In this document: positions 45,281 through 56,815 of the stretch, in pieces | Layout: each line of letters starts with the position of its first letter | Position numbering within the stretch: the stretch's first letter is position 1 | NCBI GenBank assembly: GCA_033782935.1 | Contig: JAWQEG010000723.1 | Coordinates: 1,302,001-1,366,000 of the forward strand | Length of the DNA stretch: 64,000 nucleotides | From: Petrolisthes cinctipes | Taxonomy: Eukaryota; Arthropoda; Malacostraca; Decapoda; Porcellanidae | Direction of reading: 5' to 3' | Made by a program: the position numbers and the translations under genes | Notes under the pieces: model-generated | Database searches by the model: none | Told to the model about the DNA's origin: nothing | What the model saw: the letters and a program-made list of their open reading frames with translations, nothing else

Positions 45281-45635
45281 ATGAGTATCCTCTCTGTCAC
45301 CCACACTCCTGGTAGTATATCTTTGTATATTATTACCAAGGTGAGTATCCTCTCTGTCACCCACACTCCTGGTAGTATATCTTTGTATATTATTACCAAG
45401 GTGAGTATCCTCTCTGTCACCCACACTCCTGGTAGTATATCTTTGTATATTATTACCAAGGTGAGTATCCTCTCTGTCACCCACACTCCTGGTAGTATAT
45501 CTTTGTATATTATTACCAAGGTGAGTATCCTCTCTGTCACCCACACTCCTGGTAGTATATCTTTGTATATTATTACCAAGGTGAGTATCCTCTCTGTCAG
45601 CCACACTCCTGGTAGTATATCTTTGTATAATATTT
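45281..45635. repeat. 60-bp satellite, about six units
   Basis: Units of exactly 60 bases run from 45,281 with almost no differences. Each contains AAG/GTGAGT, a strong splice-donor consensus, and CTGTCACCCACACTCCTGG. Because 60 is divisible by three, long frames appear on both strands (for example 45,236-45,739 and 44,984-45,667). I treat them as artefacts. The near-identity implies recent expansion. Confidence 0.95.
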
Positions 45636-45937
45636 ACTTTAACTCTTCTCATATTCAAGATAAACACTTTTACTTGATACCATTAGTCTTAGTAGTGATT
45701 ATACAGTTCACATATGTTTGTCACAACTCGATAAAATAAGAAACAAAGTAATTATGATGAGTAGAAGTGAACAAAGTTCACCAATATATTTATACCACTT
45801 TTATAAATCATTTTTTACCAGCAAATATTAAATCAATGATGTTATAAAACATTTCCTCAAGTAAAACAAAACCTGAGCAAGATGGTGTAATCCGATTACA
45901 GATTAAACCTGATATCAAGTGAAAGACGGAAGACATT

Positions 45938-46156
45938 CTAAGTACAGCCACGCACCAAAGTTTCTGTAACCCCCTCAGTGGAAGTCAGGGTCAGAGAGAG
46001 GTTAGGTAAACGGACGGTAGCCACCACAGTGTTGTCAACTCTAGCAAAGATTGTATTCCTGAACCATGAGTTGTGAGCTCCATTTGAAGCATTCACTGAT
46101 GGGAGGGAGAGTCGGAAAGGGGGATAAGTGGAAGGTATAGTTCTCAATCTCCACAT
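45938..46156 (-). CDS. Unassigned 72-codon open frame, possible exon or fragment
   Basis: The frame reads MWRLRTIPSTYPPFRLSLPS onward to VTETLVRGCT and a stop. Its composition is more balanced and GC-richer than its flanks. A splice-acceptor-like TTTAAGCAGACAG lies just upstream on the minus strand. I recognise no domain. It could be a terminal exon, a decayed mobile-element fragment or chance. Confidence 0.22.
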   Translation of the reverse strand: MWRLRTIPSTYPPFRLSLPSVNASNGAHNSWFRNTIFARVDNTVVATVRLPNLSLTLTSTEGVTETLVRGCT

Positions 46157-46199
46157 CCTGTCTGCTTAAATATGTGCTTTATTATTTTGACAAACTTAA

Positions 46200-46930
46200 A
46201 AATAGTTTAGTTCTACTTTGTTATTGCAGTTATTATAATCATCATCATCATATGTTGTCGCGCCAAAACCGTATCCACTTTAGGGCAGTGTCATTTGCTT
46301 CCTTTTTATGACTGGTATAAGAACGGCTTTGTGCGTTGTGTAACAATTGATCTCCGAAGATTAACAGGGGCACCACGGGAATTTTTGCTATTTGCCCTCA
46401 ATTATTATGATAAAATAATACAATTGAATACCTATGCACATAATATGGTGTGGGACTGCTGCGATCTCCTTTATGTCATATAGACAAACAAAAATAACTC
46501 GTGTGTATTCCAGCACATAGAGTATAATATCGTATCTACAGTATGATATCCTGCTTGTTTCTGAAGGCTTGGCTGGCCCTGATAACTGTGGACTTCTCAA
46601 ATACTTGACATGTAGTAAACCTCACATTCCTCTTTGACGTGATGAAGCAACAGCTGTATGAACTTTATTATCTCCCAGTATTTTATTTCTTATATTTATT
46701 TTTTTCATTTTAGAACACATGTAAGGCCACGGGGTATTGATTATACTTTGATAGTGTTTAACATTTATTATTCAAATAATTGTCAACCACCACATAACTT
46801 AGCATCCGAGATGCTGACCGCAAGGACCACAACCAGTCTCTCAGATTATATACTGCTGGCTCATTGTTTTATTTGTAGGTTGAGGATTTGAAAAACTGAA
46901 TCGATGGGAGCCTACACGTCAGCCACGATG
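46200..46930. other. No recognised feature
   Basis: AT-rich unique sequence with no convincing frame or repeat. Confidence 0.4.
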
Positions 46931-46934
46931 AAAG

Positions 46935-47560
46935 GCCAAACTACATACTCTGACAAAGTAGGATGACGCCCCTGCTCCTTGTGCCGAACGTAGCGATGGG
47001 TGACTTGTTGGCAACAAGGAGGACGTATGCTGTGGAGCCCAGGCACTCTCTGTCTTTAGCCACCGGGGGCACAACACTCACTTCTGAACCAGAGTCAACA
47101 AGGAAGTTGTCCCCCGACTTTAGGTCCTCCACCCACAGGAGAGTGTGTGGTGGGGTGAGGAGTATGTGCAGGTTTGGTGGTGTGTTGCAGGGCAGGTGGT
47201 AGTGGAGCAGTGGCGAGGTTTGCAGACGAGTTGTGGTTGCTAGGAGGAGGTGTATGGGGATGACGGTGCTGTAAGGTAGGTGTGTTGCTGCGTGGCCCTG
47301 AGTTGGGTGTCGTTGAGTAGGTGGTAGTGTGGAGGGCGTTGTCTTGCCACTGCCTTATTCGTTTACCTGAGAAGGTCTGACAGGACAGCGATTGGTGGTG
47401 AAACCCCAGTTGCCACATGGCCGAACCTCTGATGATACATGCAGATGTCGGGGTTTTGGCAGTGCTGTGGTGTGATTGTGGGTGTATGTCGGGTTGCTGG
47501 TGGTGGTAGGCAGGCTGGTGATGTCCACTGGTGTCGGTAGTGTAACACCCCTATTTTTAT
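46935..47560 (-). pseudogene. Ty3/gypsy gag knuckle and protease fragment
   Basis: On the minus strand, 47,548-47,363 ends with DICMYHQRFGHVATGVSPP, which resembles the single degenerate knuckle of CsRn1-type gag (C-x2-H then a Phe-Gly stretch). After a frameshift and a Pro/Thr-rich linker, 47,132-46,941 begins LKSGDNFLVDSGSEVSVVPP. That is an aspartic protease with a DSG catalytic triad, followed by SPIATFGTRS. No reverse transcriptase follows. It is an isolated, broken fragment. Confidence 0.7.
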
Positions 47561-50400
47561 ATATATAGTTATTTGGAGTATTTACGGGTGATAGGGTAAG
47601 CTTTTAGTATAAGATTGTACGTAATAGCCAGGCCTAGATTATCAATGTCTATTAGTGGTCGTGGTGGTAAACTTCTTTTGAAAGATGTTATATATATGGA
47701 CAGTACAAATAATTATTATAGTTAGATGTTATGTATAAACAATATAAATAATTATTGTAGTTAAGTAAATATGAGAAATATAGGAATAATCAAAACCCTA
47801 GGTGGGATTAATAGGGATGGAAAAATACGTAATGATTAGGGGGTGAATGAAAAATATTAATTGGATTACAGGGAATAACCTGCATTTATAATTATAATTT
47901 ATAATTACGAACCTAATGATCCTATGATGGTACCTGCATTTTATCTATAACTCACTTAGAAAATTATCAAATTAGTTAAGATGGAAAAGGCCATTTTCTA
48001 TGTCGCGGAGCAATACATACCTTGAATATATATACTACCGTAATATAATACTTTAACAGAGGAAGAAGGCAATGTGTTTGAATAGGGGAATGTGTGTAAA
48101 TGGTAGTATGTAACTGAATGTACACTTTTGATGGTGTAACTTATAAGAGTGCTAGAACATGAAATACGAGGGGCACTATTTTGCTTGAAGGAGGGAAGAA
48201 GGTAGTATGCCGTCTTTTCTCTTCCTCGTTCTCTTCCCGGCTTTTGGTGGGGACAGGTAAGAGCTCAAGCTAGCTCTCATTGGTCTCATATATATATATA
48301 TTCATATTGTAAAATTACTGATTATATTGTGAATGGTGAATTGGTTAGTCCAGTGATGGAAAGTAAATAACTGAAGAATATCGTGTGTTCACATAAGGAC
48401 ATAGTAGTTAATGTATATGTTTTTTTTCTCTCATTCTCTTCCCGGCTTTTGGTGGTGACAGCTGGGAGAGGCAGCCATTTATTAGCAACAAACCCTTGGT
48501 AGATTGACCCTCGTGGCACATATAAAATAATAATAATTGCTGGCAATTAATAATTCACAATAAGAATAATATTATTAGAATTTTGAGATTAAGATGTGTA
48601 TTTTTTTATTGTATTAGCTTTATTTCGGCTTCACTGTAAAAAATTTATTATTAGGAATTGTTTGGGATATTGTGGAAAGGGAATAATATATTGTAATAAT
48701 TGTTTATTTGTTTTGGGATTGATGTCTGGTTTGTTCTCAGCAAGCCAGTGAGATACAGGAAACTCCTTATCCTGGTTTGGCTGAACGGGGATTAGGAAAT
48801 CTTAACAAGGGAGGGGGGAAGTTGTCTTGTATTATTATTGTATTTACATTAATGTCTTTTCGTGTAAAAATAATAGTAAATAAAATATAATTAGTTGAGT
48901 ATTTCCATCTCCGATATTAACAAATAGACTGTGATCCTATATAGATATTAGTTCTCAATTCACATCACTGATCGTACCACCTTTCAAACTGTAGTCTGGA
49001 TTGCTTACTCACATGCCTAATTAAGATAGGGAAAGCATAACAGGAAACCGGTTATTTAAAGGAAAATAAAAAAATAACAAAATCCATTCTGCAAGTTATG
49101 AGAAAGAAAAGGACTTAACCCAAGCTAACTGAACTGGACTTGACCAAATTACTGGGACCTAACCTGGGTAAATTACCAAGATCTAACAAAGGCAGACTAC
49201 TGGGAGTAACTTGGACAAACAACAGTGTGTGGAGCCTTTTAAATTAAGTTAGAGGGTCAAGCATGGCCAAAATGCACTGGTACCCTTTAATTTCATCATA
49301 AAAATATTGGAATACAAATCAAAGATATAAAAAAGCGGCACATCTTTCAATAATATTTCCTGGTTACTCTATCCACACTTTGGTGTCCAGTATTTCAATC
49401 AACAATTTCTATAACATGTCAGGCTGATATTTGCGAGGAAAAACTGCTGTCACAGGAAGAGGAAGAACTCTTCTTGTGTACTTCAGTCCAGCACCACCCT
49501 GTTGAGTTGGCTGTGGCTGGTTGTACAAAATATTAGACATTTCCCTCAAATGTTACTGATTAGGGTACTCATGCCATGGATTCGAAGAAAGTAAGTCTAA
49601 TTTATCATAAGAGCACAGTTATATAGTTGTTGTGTTACTTTTATACCAAAGTATGTTGTCCTATATAATTGTCCTTGCCTTAAGACTGATGATGGTGTGG
49701 GGTAGCCAACCAGGTGAGTTAACACACACACTGGTCTACAGGTACCAAATGTAACCCCATACTTTGTCCCAATTGTAATTGTAAGTTAATTCATGAAGCC
49801 TAGGGTAATATTGCACCAACCTCTGCTTGTTTTGTTGGTTGTAAGAGTTATTATGTAGAAATATCTTTTTATCTTATTTTTTGAAAATACACCTATGCTA
49901 TTTTTGCAAGAGATGATAGATACATGTGATATTTTTCATAGCTGGCACATATTAGGTCTCAGATGGAGTTTCACAAGTGGCCCAAATTAACAATGCATGA
50001 ATATGTTCCAAAATTTATAATTTTTCATGCATGATCTTACTTGTTGATATAAATTTACTAAATTTATAGGATAATCACAGGAATCATGCCACCTCATGTA
50101 TTTAAATGAGAATCAGCAAATTTATACTTCACATTATGCACTATATTATTATGAAGATTTTAGTTGTTGGTCTTGCTCACTTAAGCAATAAAATGGGTCA
50201 TAAATGTATCTCTTGATCAGCAGATATCATTTGGTCTGTACTGAAGAATGCCAAGGTTAGGTCCAGATTATGTAAGGTCAGTTTATCCCTTATTTGTGTA
50301 TTTTCCCACACCCACAACCCATAAATTCCCAGGCTCTACCACGAGATTGTAGGAGTAGGAGAAGGGTGGCAGAAGGATTATAATATATAATTTCCCACAA
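47561..50400. other. Long stretch without recognised gene
   Basis: Mostly AT-rich unique DNA. Two direct repeats of about 30 bases sharing CTCTTCCCGGCTTTTGGTGG lie at about 48,231 and 48,437. A 43-codon minus frame at 49,409-49,540 (MSNILYNQPQPTQQGGAG) has protein-like composition but no known domain. The region 49,125-49,220 resembles the decayed minisatellite at 20.2 kb. Confidence 0.4.
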
Positions 50401-50410
50401 GCAGTTCTTA

Positions 50411-50464
50411 ATAAAAAAAAAAAAAAAAAAAAAAAAAAAATAATAATAATAATAATAATAATAA
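50411..50464. repeat. Poly-A followed by (TAA)n
   Basis: About 30 A residues then TAA repeats. It may be the tail of an unrecognised retroposon. The frames across it are artefacts. Confidence 0.9.
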
Positions 50465-50602
50465 TTACCGTACATTCCATGATGATTCCTTCCCAATAAT
50501 AACACAAATGAATGGATGTGTGATTCCATAGTTTTACCCCTCCTAAATTCTTGTAATTTCTCTAAATGAATTATCTTCTCTTTCACAGAATGAAATAAGA
50601 TC

Positions 50603-50794
50603 ATGCAGAATGTCAAGAAAATTAACCAAACTGGCGGTGGACCTCCTCCAACACCAGCCAAGTTTGATGAGTTGCAGAAAATTGTCCAGGACATCATCCC
50701 AGATTTACTGCTCTTACCACACAAAATTTATGAGAACTCTTGCTTGTCTCGATTCCTGGAAGACGATGAAGATGACCCTCAACAGCACAGTTGA
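50603..50794 (+). pseudogene. Possible Myb/SANT-like protein remnant
   Basis: The 63-codon frame begins MQNVKKINQTGGGPPPTPAK and continues IVQDIIPDLLLLP with an acidic end. A QTGGGPP segment followed by an IIP motif is familiar from Myb/SANT-like DNA-binding proteins encoded by Harbinger-type transposons and their domesticated relatives. The DNA-binding part is not readable upstream, and an in-frame TGA precedes the ATG. I consider it a fragment. Confidence 0.35.
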
Positions 50795-50799
50795 CCCAA

Positions 50800-51294
50800 A
50801 CACAGCCGACCTCTGACCTGCGTGCACACCTCACCTGGCGCTTAAAAGGGACGGTCACAGCTGACTCAACCCTCTCCTGCCTCGCCTGTCTCCTCGCTAC
50901 CTTGCCGGGCTCCCTGTGGCTGGACACCTGCGCTAATACCCTCACCTGCTGTCTCGCATCGCTGCCCTGGTCGGGATTCCACGTGGTTGTGCTCGCCTCC
51001 TCCACTACAAGCAACCCTACCTCGTTCACCCTGAGTATACTATGCTTCTTATACATAATACATATACACTGCTGTGCAACACACACCTTACTACCCACAC
51101 ACTACAACATTACACTCACGTGTCTTGCATCCCGCAGCACACCACACAACACAGAAACCTCACACAGTATACGCTTTTTAATGTACCTATTTGTGTCCAC
51201 TATTTCCATGTCCAAGTGTCCTTAGGGTGGTGAAATAAAGTGTATTTAGTGTACGAGGGAGTATTTGTTCACCCAGCAGCACGGAAAAGCTACA
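50800..51294 (+). mobile_element. 5' LTR of a CsRn1-type gypsy element
   Basis: A TATA-like GCTTAAAAGGG at about 50,840 and AATAAA at about 51,234 are followed by a CA end at 51,293-51,294. One base later comes a primer-binding site. The start of the LTR is not defined. The block is cytosine-rich and unlike its AT-rich left flank. Confidence 0.6.
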
Positions 51295-51295
51295 G

Positions 51296-51315
51296 TGGTG
51301 ACCCTAAAAAGTAAA
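51296..51315 (+). other. Primer-binding site, tRNA-Trp type
   Basis: TGGTGACCC at 51,296 immediately follows the LTR end and fits the start of the tRNA-Trp-complementary site reported for CsRn1-type elements. It marks where reverse transcription would start. Confidence 0.55.
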
Positions 51316-51414
51316 ATTCCCCTCTCAACCTCATATTCACATAAAACAGTGATACAGTGAAAACATATTTATGCAGTGAACTCACAAGTGATAATACAGT
51401 GTTAATATAAAATC

Positions 51415-51540
51415 AAGTAAGTGCTACCATACTACCACGTGTTATTAGGTGCTACCGTACCACCACGTGTTACCCTACATGTTCTGAGTGCTACCATTCT
51501 CCCAGTGTTACACTACATGTACTAAGTGCTACCATACACC
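51415..51540. repeat. Leader minisatellite with CACGTG boxes
   Basis: GTGCTACCATACTACC-like units repeat about four times with a 37-40 base period, two of them carrying CACGTG. They lie in the gypsy leader. The rest of the leader (51,540-52,240) is C- and A-rich without a convincing gene; CACGTG recurs there several times. Confidence 0.65.
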
Positions 51541-52240
51541 CCACACACTGTTTCACCCCATAACATTAACCATATTCACCCATACTCCATACGTGCCCAT
51601 CACGCCATATTTCCTCCCTATTATAACACCATTTCCCAACTCACGTACCTCTGTACCTTGCGCTACGTTCCCTACCTACCAATTATTTTTCTTTTTTACA
51701 CTTTCCTTTCTCTCCAATATATTTCCTAAACCACTAACTCGGCATTGTCTGCATACTTCCTGTCCATATTCCCCATTTCCTTACCCAACGCACACCCTAC
51801 ACGCTACGTACTCTCACCCTCTAGCACACGTGTTTCCGCACGCTATCGAATTATCTCATTCCCATTAGTCGTCTTCCTCATATACAGCTCATATACCTCT
51901 CATTAACTAGCTCTCTCACACATAATATTCGTACTCCACGTGTTCCCGCACATTCTTAGTACCCACCACATTCACCACGTGTCTTATTCACAAGCTCCAA
52001 TATACATTACTACTCATCAGAACCACATTCACAAACCCTTCATACAATCTTGTAGCTTGCACAACTGTCTTACATTCCCACTCCCTGCAACTAACCCACG
52101 TGTTTCTCCACATGCACCAAGCCTAGCTCTCCACCTACAACATATTTCATCCACATCCTTACCGACAAACACTCCCCATAAAGTCCATCTACGTTCATAC
52201 TCACACCATACACTTCCATACCATTCCTACACACTCTTTC

Positions 52241-52862
52241 ATGCATACCATGTTACCAGCCACACAAGACACTACTAACATTGCACAAACATCTCAATCA
52301 GTCATCACACATGACACCCAACACGCACCCACAATGTCTATTCCATTTGTCCCGCCATTCTCATTTGACACACACACATGGTTGGCACACATAGAGGAAG
52401 CCTGGAGGGGAAGCAATATTTCTGATGACGATAAGTACCAGGCAGTCATCAGGGCTCTGCTGACGGAAATATTCGCCTCAATCACACCTTCGCTGCCAAC
52501 ATTAACTCCTGGGGCACGTTATGAGGGTCTGAAAGCTGTTATCACGGCTGCACACGGGAATACCACCATACAAAACTTCAAGGACCTGGAAAACGTGCAG
52601 TTGGAAGGGAGGCGCAAATCTGCACTCCTTCGACAAATGCAATGCCTCAACTAAGCGGCAGGTAAACCTCTACCAGACTTCATACTAAAAACAAGACACA
52701 CCAAACTGATGCCACCCCAGTTCCAGCTGCACCTCATTGCCCAGCCAACCCTCACACTCCAGCAGTATGGAGAGCTGGCCAACTCTCTCATGGACGCCCA
52801 CACGAGCAAGAGGGCACGTGGCCCGGCAACAGATTCTCATCCAGCAGCGCAACGGCAGTAAA
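52241..52862 (+). pseudogene. Gag capsid of the CsRn1-type gypsy element
   Basis: The frame reads FVPPFSFDTHTWLAHIEEAW near residue 37, then LLTEIFASITPSLPTLTPGA, IQNFKDLENVQLEGRRKSAL and LLRQMQCLN before a stop at 52,654. In a shifted frame it continues with [20 protein letters not shown] and [12 protein letters not shown]. That order is typical of capsid domains in this group. The knuckle, protease and pol genes do not follow; a TA/GA tract begins at 52,889. The element is truncated and frameshifted. Confidence 0.75.
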
Positions 52863-52884
52863 CATCACCTCCACATATACATAT

Positions 52885-53064
<180 letters not shown>

Positions 53065-53084
53065 TATATAATAACACTTACTTG

Positions 53085-53190
53085 CCTTTGTATTTGGTTG
53101 CTACTTGCTATCAAATTTCTCTATTATCTTTCTCTGGAGCTATATGACCTCACTGTTGCAACACCTAATATCTATCAATCAATCAATCAT
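53085..53190 (+). mobile_element. Retroposon 3' end, ATATGACCTCACTGTTGCA tail
   Basis: TATATGACCTCACTGTTGCA followed by ACACCTAATATCT and (ATCA)n matches the segment near 41,380. It reads as a truncated copy of the same retroposon family. Confidence 0.5.
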
Positions 53191-53261
53191 TCTCTTTGAC
53201 CATTAAACTACATGGTAAAACAACACACACACACATGCCAAAACACACACACACACCATCC

Positions 53262-53517
53262 ACTACAGGAATAGGGGTACAGGCTTGGGGGGGTTTGGGG
53301 GGTGCGGGAATAGGGGTAAAGGCTTGGGGGGGTTTTGGGGGGTGCGGGAGTAGGGGGACAGGCTTGGGGTGGGGTTAGGGGGGTGCGGGAATAGGGGAAC
53401 AGGCTTGGGGGGTGCGGGAATAGGGGGACAAACTTGGGTGGGTATAAAACCTGTCACCTATTCCCACACCCCTAACCCCCCCTCCCTCAAGCCTGTCCCC
53501 CTACTCCCGCACCCCCC
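53262..53517. repeat. G-rich minisatellite with inverted C-rich arm
   Basis: About six units of GTGCGGGAATAGGGGNACAG followed by GCTTGGGG runs lie on the plus strand to 53,448. From 53,457 the inverse follows (CCTGTCCCCCTACTCCCGCA). The array could fold as a hairpin, and its G runs could form quadruplexes. A sister array lies at 57,140-57,365. Confidence 0.85.
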
Positions 53518-53519
53518 AA

Positions 53520-53890
53520 AACACACACACACTCACACACAAACACATGCTACAGCCTCCACAAACACACACCACCCACTACCCTACATGGTAACAAACA
53601 CACACACACACACACACACAAGCCTCCACAAACACACACCATCCACTACACTACATAACAAAATACACACAAACACACTTACTACAGCCTCCACAAACAC
53701 ACACCATCCACTACACTACATAACAAAATACACACAAACACTTACTACAGCCTACACAAACCCACAAACAAAACACCAACAATTACAGCAGCTTCCACAA
53801 ACACACACCATCCACAACAAAACACACACACATGCCAAGAAACATCAAAACACACACCCAGTACACCATACCATACCATACACAAAGCAC
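53520..53890 (+). repeat. Tandem array from Jockey/CR1-type ORF2 coding sequence
   Basis: Translated units such as ATASTNTHHPLPYM and TTASTNTHHPLHYITKYTQT match the element 6 protein segment LAAASTNPHHPLHYMAQHQH. The later AKKHQNTHPVHHTIPYTK parallels PRNIKTTPSTRYNTQ. Three to four copies of one coding segment are arranged in tandem with CACA-rich spacers. No intact gene remains. Confidence 0.7.
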
Positions 53891-53899
53891 AGTTTACTT

Positions 53900-54560
53900 A
53901 TGTCGTGTTTACAGCTGGCTTGCCATAGGTGCTCAACCAAAATAATAGCACAAAAATTATCATTTGACGGAATGGTGATATCTTAGGAAAGCAATAAAAG
54001 GGTTAATATTAGTAGGAATACACTTGGGTAACATTTAAAGTAACCACAGAGAAGGCCAACTGATCTCCAAATAAAATCATTATAATTATTAATATAGGTA
54101 CACAGCCTTCTGCCTCATATCTTGAGATTAGGTGAAGAAAAAAACAACAATTGGACACTATTAATGAAAATATGGCTATTATACCAATTCTGACATGTTG
54201 AAATTTCACCAAAATTTCCTGGTTAGGTATGTTAGGTAAAGAATCAATTAACTTGAGTAACCACATTTATCTGTAATAATAAATATTATTTAGATTAAGA
54301 CCTCTGCAGCAGTATAAGTACTGGTTAAAAAATTGTAACTTTGATTACTTATTAATAATCCTTTTTGTCTTCCATAATAATATGTACAAAAATTATCCAA
54401 GCAGCCTATTATACCTCCTTAAATAATACTACAACATCTTATTACATAATTATTTTTGTTTATCTAGCGCTGATTAAAAGTTACATGTACTAATTAAGCC
54501 AATTTCAATTATCTGTGGTCCATATTGTTGTTGTCAGGTGACTACCAAGTGGTACCAACA
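53900..54560. other. No recognised feature
   Basis: AT-rich unique sequence. I see no coding region or repeat structure of note. Confidence 0.4.
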
Positions 54561-54589
54561 CTGTTACCAAGTACTGGGTTGCTTTGAAT

Positions 54590-54835
54590 GCCAAGATGGT
54601 TTGGTTTCAGCGGCTATTGCTTGGCACAGGTTCGTATCCATTTGACCCACAAAAACAGTACAGGGGGAAGCTCGCTTGGTGCACGGCCTAGTCAGACAGG
54701 TCAGCCAGCCAGAGAGCACGAGAAGAGTCCCAGGGAGATGATGACGTCAGCTAGCTGCTCCATTCTCGGTCCCTGTCCACCCATCTCAGTTCGTAATTAT
54801 TTCATTTCTCAGTTTGACTAGGGTCTGAGTAGATC
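54590..54835. repeat. Dispersed repeat, inverted partner at 56,920-57,015
   Basis: GCTCCATTCTCGGTCCCTGT followed by CCACCCATCTCAG and an ATTATTTCATTTC segment (54,755-54,815) matches the inverse of 56,937-56,999 at about 85 per cent by eye. The two copies flank the SINE and the P-element remnant in opposite orientation, so they may be termini or chance copies of one repeat. Confidence 0.55.
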
Positions 54836-54882
54836 ACTGTGGCAGCAGTTTATTTAAGCTACAGATATGCCTAGCAATTGTA

Positions 54883-55235
54883 GGGGAGGTGGCTGAGTGG
54901 TTAGTGTTCTGGACTCGTAACCTGGAGGTCGGGAGATTGATCCTCTCAGGTGAGGGCCTGAGAATATTTACTCTTCCGATTTGAGTTTGAGGCACTAACT
55001 ATAAGGCCACCGAACGTCGTAAAACACCCTCGCTGGTACCATAACACCCTCACTGGTACCATAACACCCTCACTGGTACCATAACACCCTCGCTGGTACC
55101 ATAACAGCTGCAGTATTTGGGAATTACCCTCACTTCCCTCCCTCTGTGGCTGGATACCAGTTCGGAAGTCGTGACGTGTGTGTGTGAGTAGTAGTTGACC
55201 TGGGCCATGGTAACGGGCTTGATGAAGCCTATGTC
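54883..55235 (+). mobile_element. tRNA-derived SINE (copy 2) with internal 20-bp expansion
   Basis: The tRNA-like head has box A GTGGCTGAGTGG and a degraded box B. GGACTCGTAACC places a CGT anticodon, as in tRNA-Thr. The body matches copy 1 to the ending ATGAAGCCTATGTC. It has a tandem expansion of CTGGTACCATAACACCCTC (four units at about 55,030-55,105) where copy 1 has one. Confidence 0.82.
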
Positions 55236-55279
55236 CAGTGTCGAAAGTTATATATATATATACAGTATATATATATATA

Positions 55280-56815
55280 AAAAAAAAAAATTGTTCTGTC
55301 TATGGGTGCAATAATGCTAGACAGAAAACTGCTGGTACAAACATTAGATACTCTCGCTTCCCAAAGGAAGAACATCTAAGACAACGATGGATCAATTCTT
55401 GTTGCAGAAGTGATAAAATTAACACAACTAATGCTGTAGTGTGCTCCATACACTTTGCAAACTGTGACTTCAAGGTTGATTTGAAGAGCCATCTCCTTAG
55501 TATTGATACTCCACAATGACAAAGAACTATAAAGACTGATGCAATTCCATCTTTATTTTTGCCTCAAGGTGTGTGTGTGTGTGTGTGTGTGTGTGTTAAT
55601 AACAATGTCCGACAGAAATTGTCATATTAATTGCAAAGGTGTGAAAATTAACATAGTATGAGTATGTGTTCACTGGATAGTATTGGAAAAATGTATTTTA
55701 ATACAAACAATAACAAGTGAGAGAGCAACAAGGTCTGCAAAACGGGGTCACAAGAGAACAATTCAAGATATGCTGTCTGTAGCAGTAAATGAAGAAAGCT
55801 GTGCTGATGTTGGAGCTACTGATGGTTATTTGATTTGATTTGATTTATTTTGATGCAACTAAGCATCTGGTGGCGCAACAGCCAAGGTCATATACCGCCC
55901 AACATAAAATTGTCATATACACAATTAATAAAACATGAATACCCTAAAGGGACAGGCACCACGATTAAAAGACACACAAACTAAAAAGCACATTATTAAT
56001 AAAAGAACCTACTGATGGTTATGAAATACTTCCTAATAATACCGGTAGTGATGGTAAAAGTAGTGGACTGGGATATGAATTTAATGGGGATAGAAGAACA
56101 TACGGTACAAGATAGACAGATGTGGAGAGCAGTCATCGCCCGTCCAACCCCATCCTAAATGGGAAAATACGGACGTTAAACGAAAATGATGATAATGAAT
56201 GTGTGAATAATGAAAATGAGGAAGATAGTGGTACACAGGAAGGCAATGAGACACACATATGCATAATGAGCTAGAACAGAAAATTAAAAAGTTAGAAGAA
56301 GGAAAGAGACAGCTCCAAGTGGAAAATGATGCACTGAAAACAAAAGTGAACTGACTTGAGTCTGAGTCCAACAATAATAATATTCATGCTGTAGTAGAAG
56401 GTGTCTTGAAACCAATGTTTATTTCTTCAAAAATTGATGCATAAATTATTAACAAGAGGGGTGTAAGGAAATGGTCTGATGAAGATAATTATTACTTCAG
56501 CATTGACTCTGAGAAGTATGAGTCCCAAGTGCTATGAGTATCTGAGGAAGAAAGAGGGAATGCCTGTGCCTTGCAAATCAATATTAAATGAGAGAGCTAA
56601 CAACTTTGATTGTGAGCCTGACATTTTGCATTCAGTTTTGTCTCTAATAAGTCAAAGTTTGAAACATTTGATGAACTTGAAAGGTTAGCAGTTATGTCTG
56701 TAGATGAGATGACTGTAACAAGTGAGTGGAGTTATAATAAAGGCACAGATAGACTCTACAGACCTCATTATAAAGTGCAGGTTGTCATGATAAGGGGTCT
56801 AGTGGTGGCATAATT
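55280..56815 (+). pseudogene. P-element-type transposase with THAP domain, broken
   Basis: From about 55,288 the frame reads NCSVYGCNNARQKT, then YSRFPKEEHLRQRWINSC and VVCSIHFANCDF. That is a THAP zinc finger (C-x4-C, Trp, C-x2-H-F) minus its initiator. A stop follows near 55,517. Downstream pieces in several frames give a leucine-zipper-like coil (ELEQKIKKLEEGKRQLQVEN), LTLRSMSPKCYEYLRKKEG, and the RNase H-like start VMSVDEMTVTSEWSYNKGTD with YKVQVVMIRGL. This is the order of P-element/THAP9 transposases. A 179-bp retroposon splits it. It is inactive. Confidence 0.85.
55816..56022 (-). mobile_element. Short retroposon insertion with 14-bp target-site duplication
   Basis: CTACTGATGGTTAT flanks the insertion on both sides (55,816-55,829 and 56,009-56,022). 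On the minus strand the 179-bp insert ends in repeated AAATC units. Near its end it carries TATATGACCTTGGCTGTTGC, close to the ends near 41,380 and 53,150. It interrupts the P-element remnant. Confidence 0.85.

Noticed and set aside
44984..45739. Open frames with a 20-residue repeat on both strands
   Set aside because: Artefact of the 60-bp satellite, which is divisible by three.
55238..55519. THAP-domain host gene
   Set aside because: Initiator missing, stop after the finger, and downstream pieces match a broken P-element transposase.
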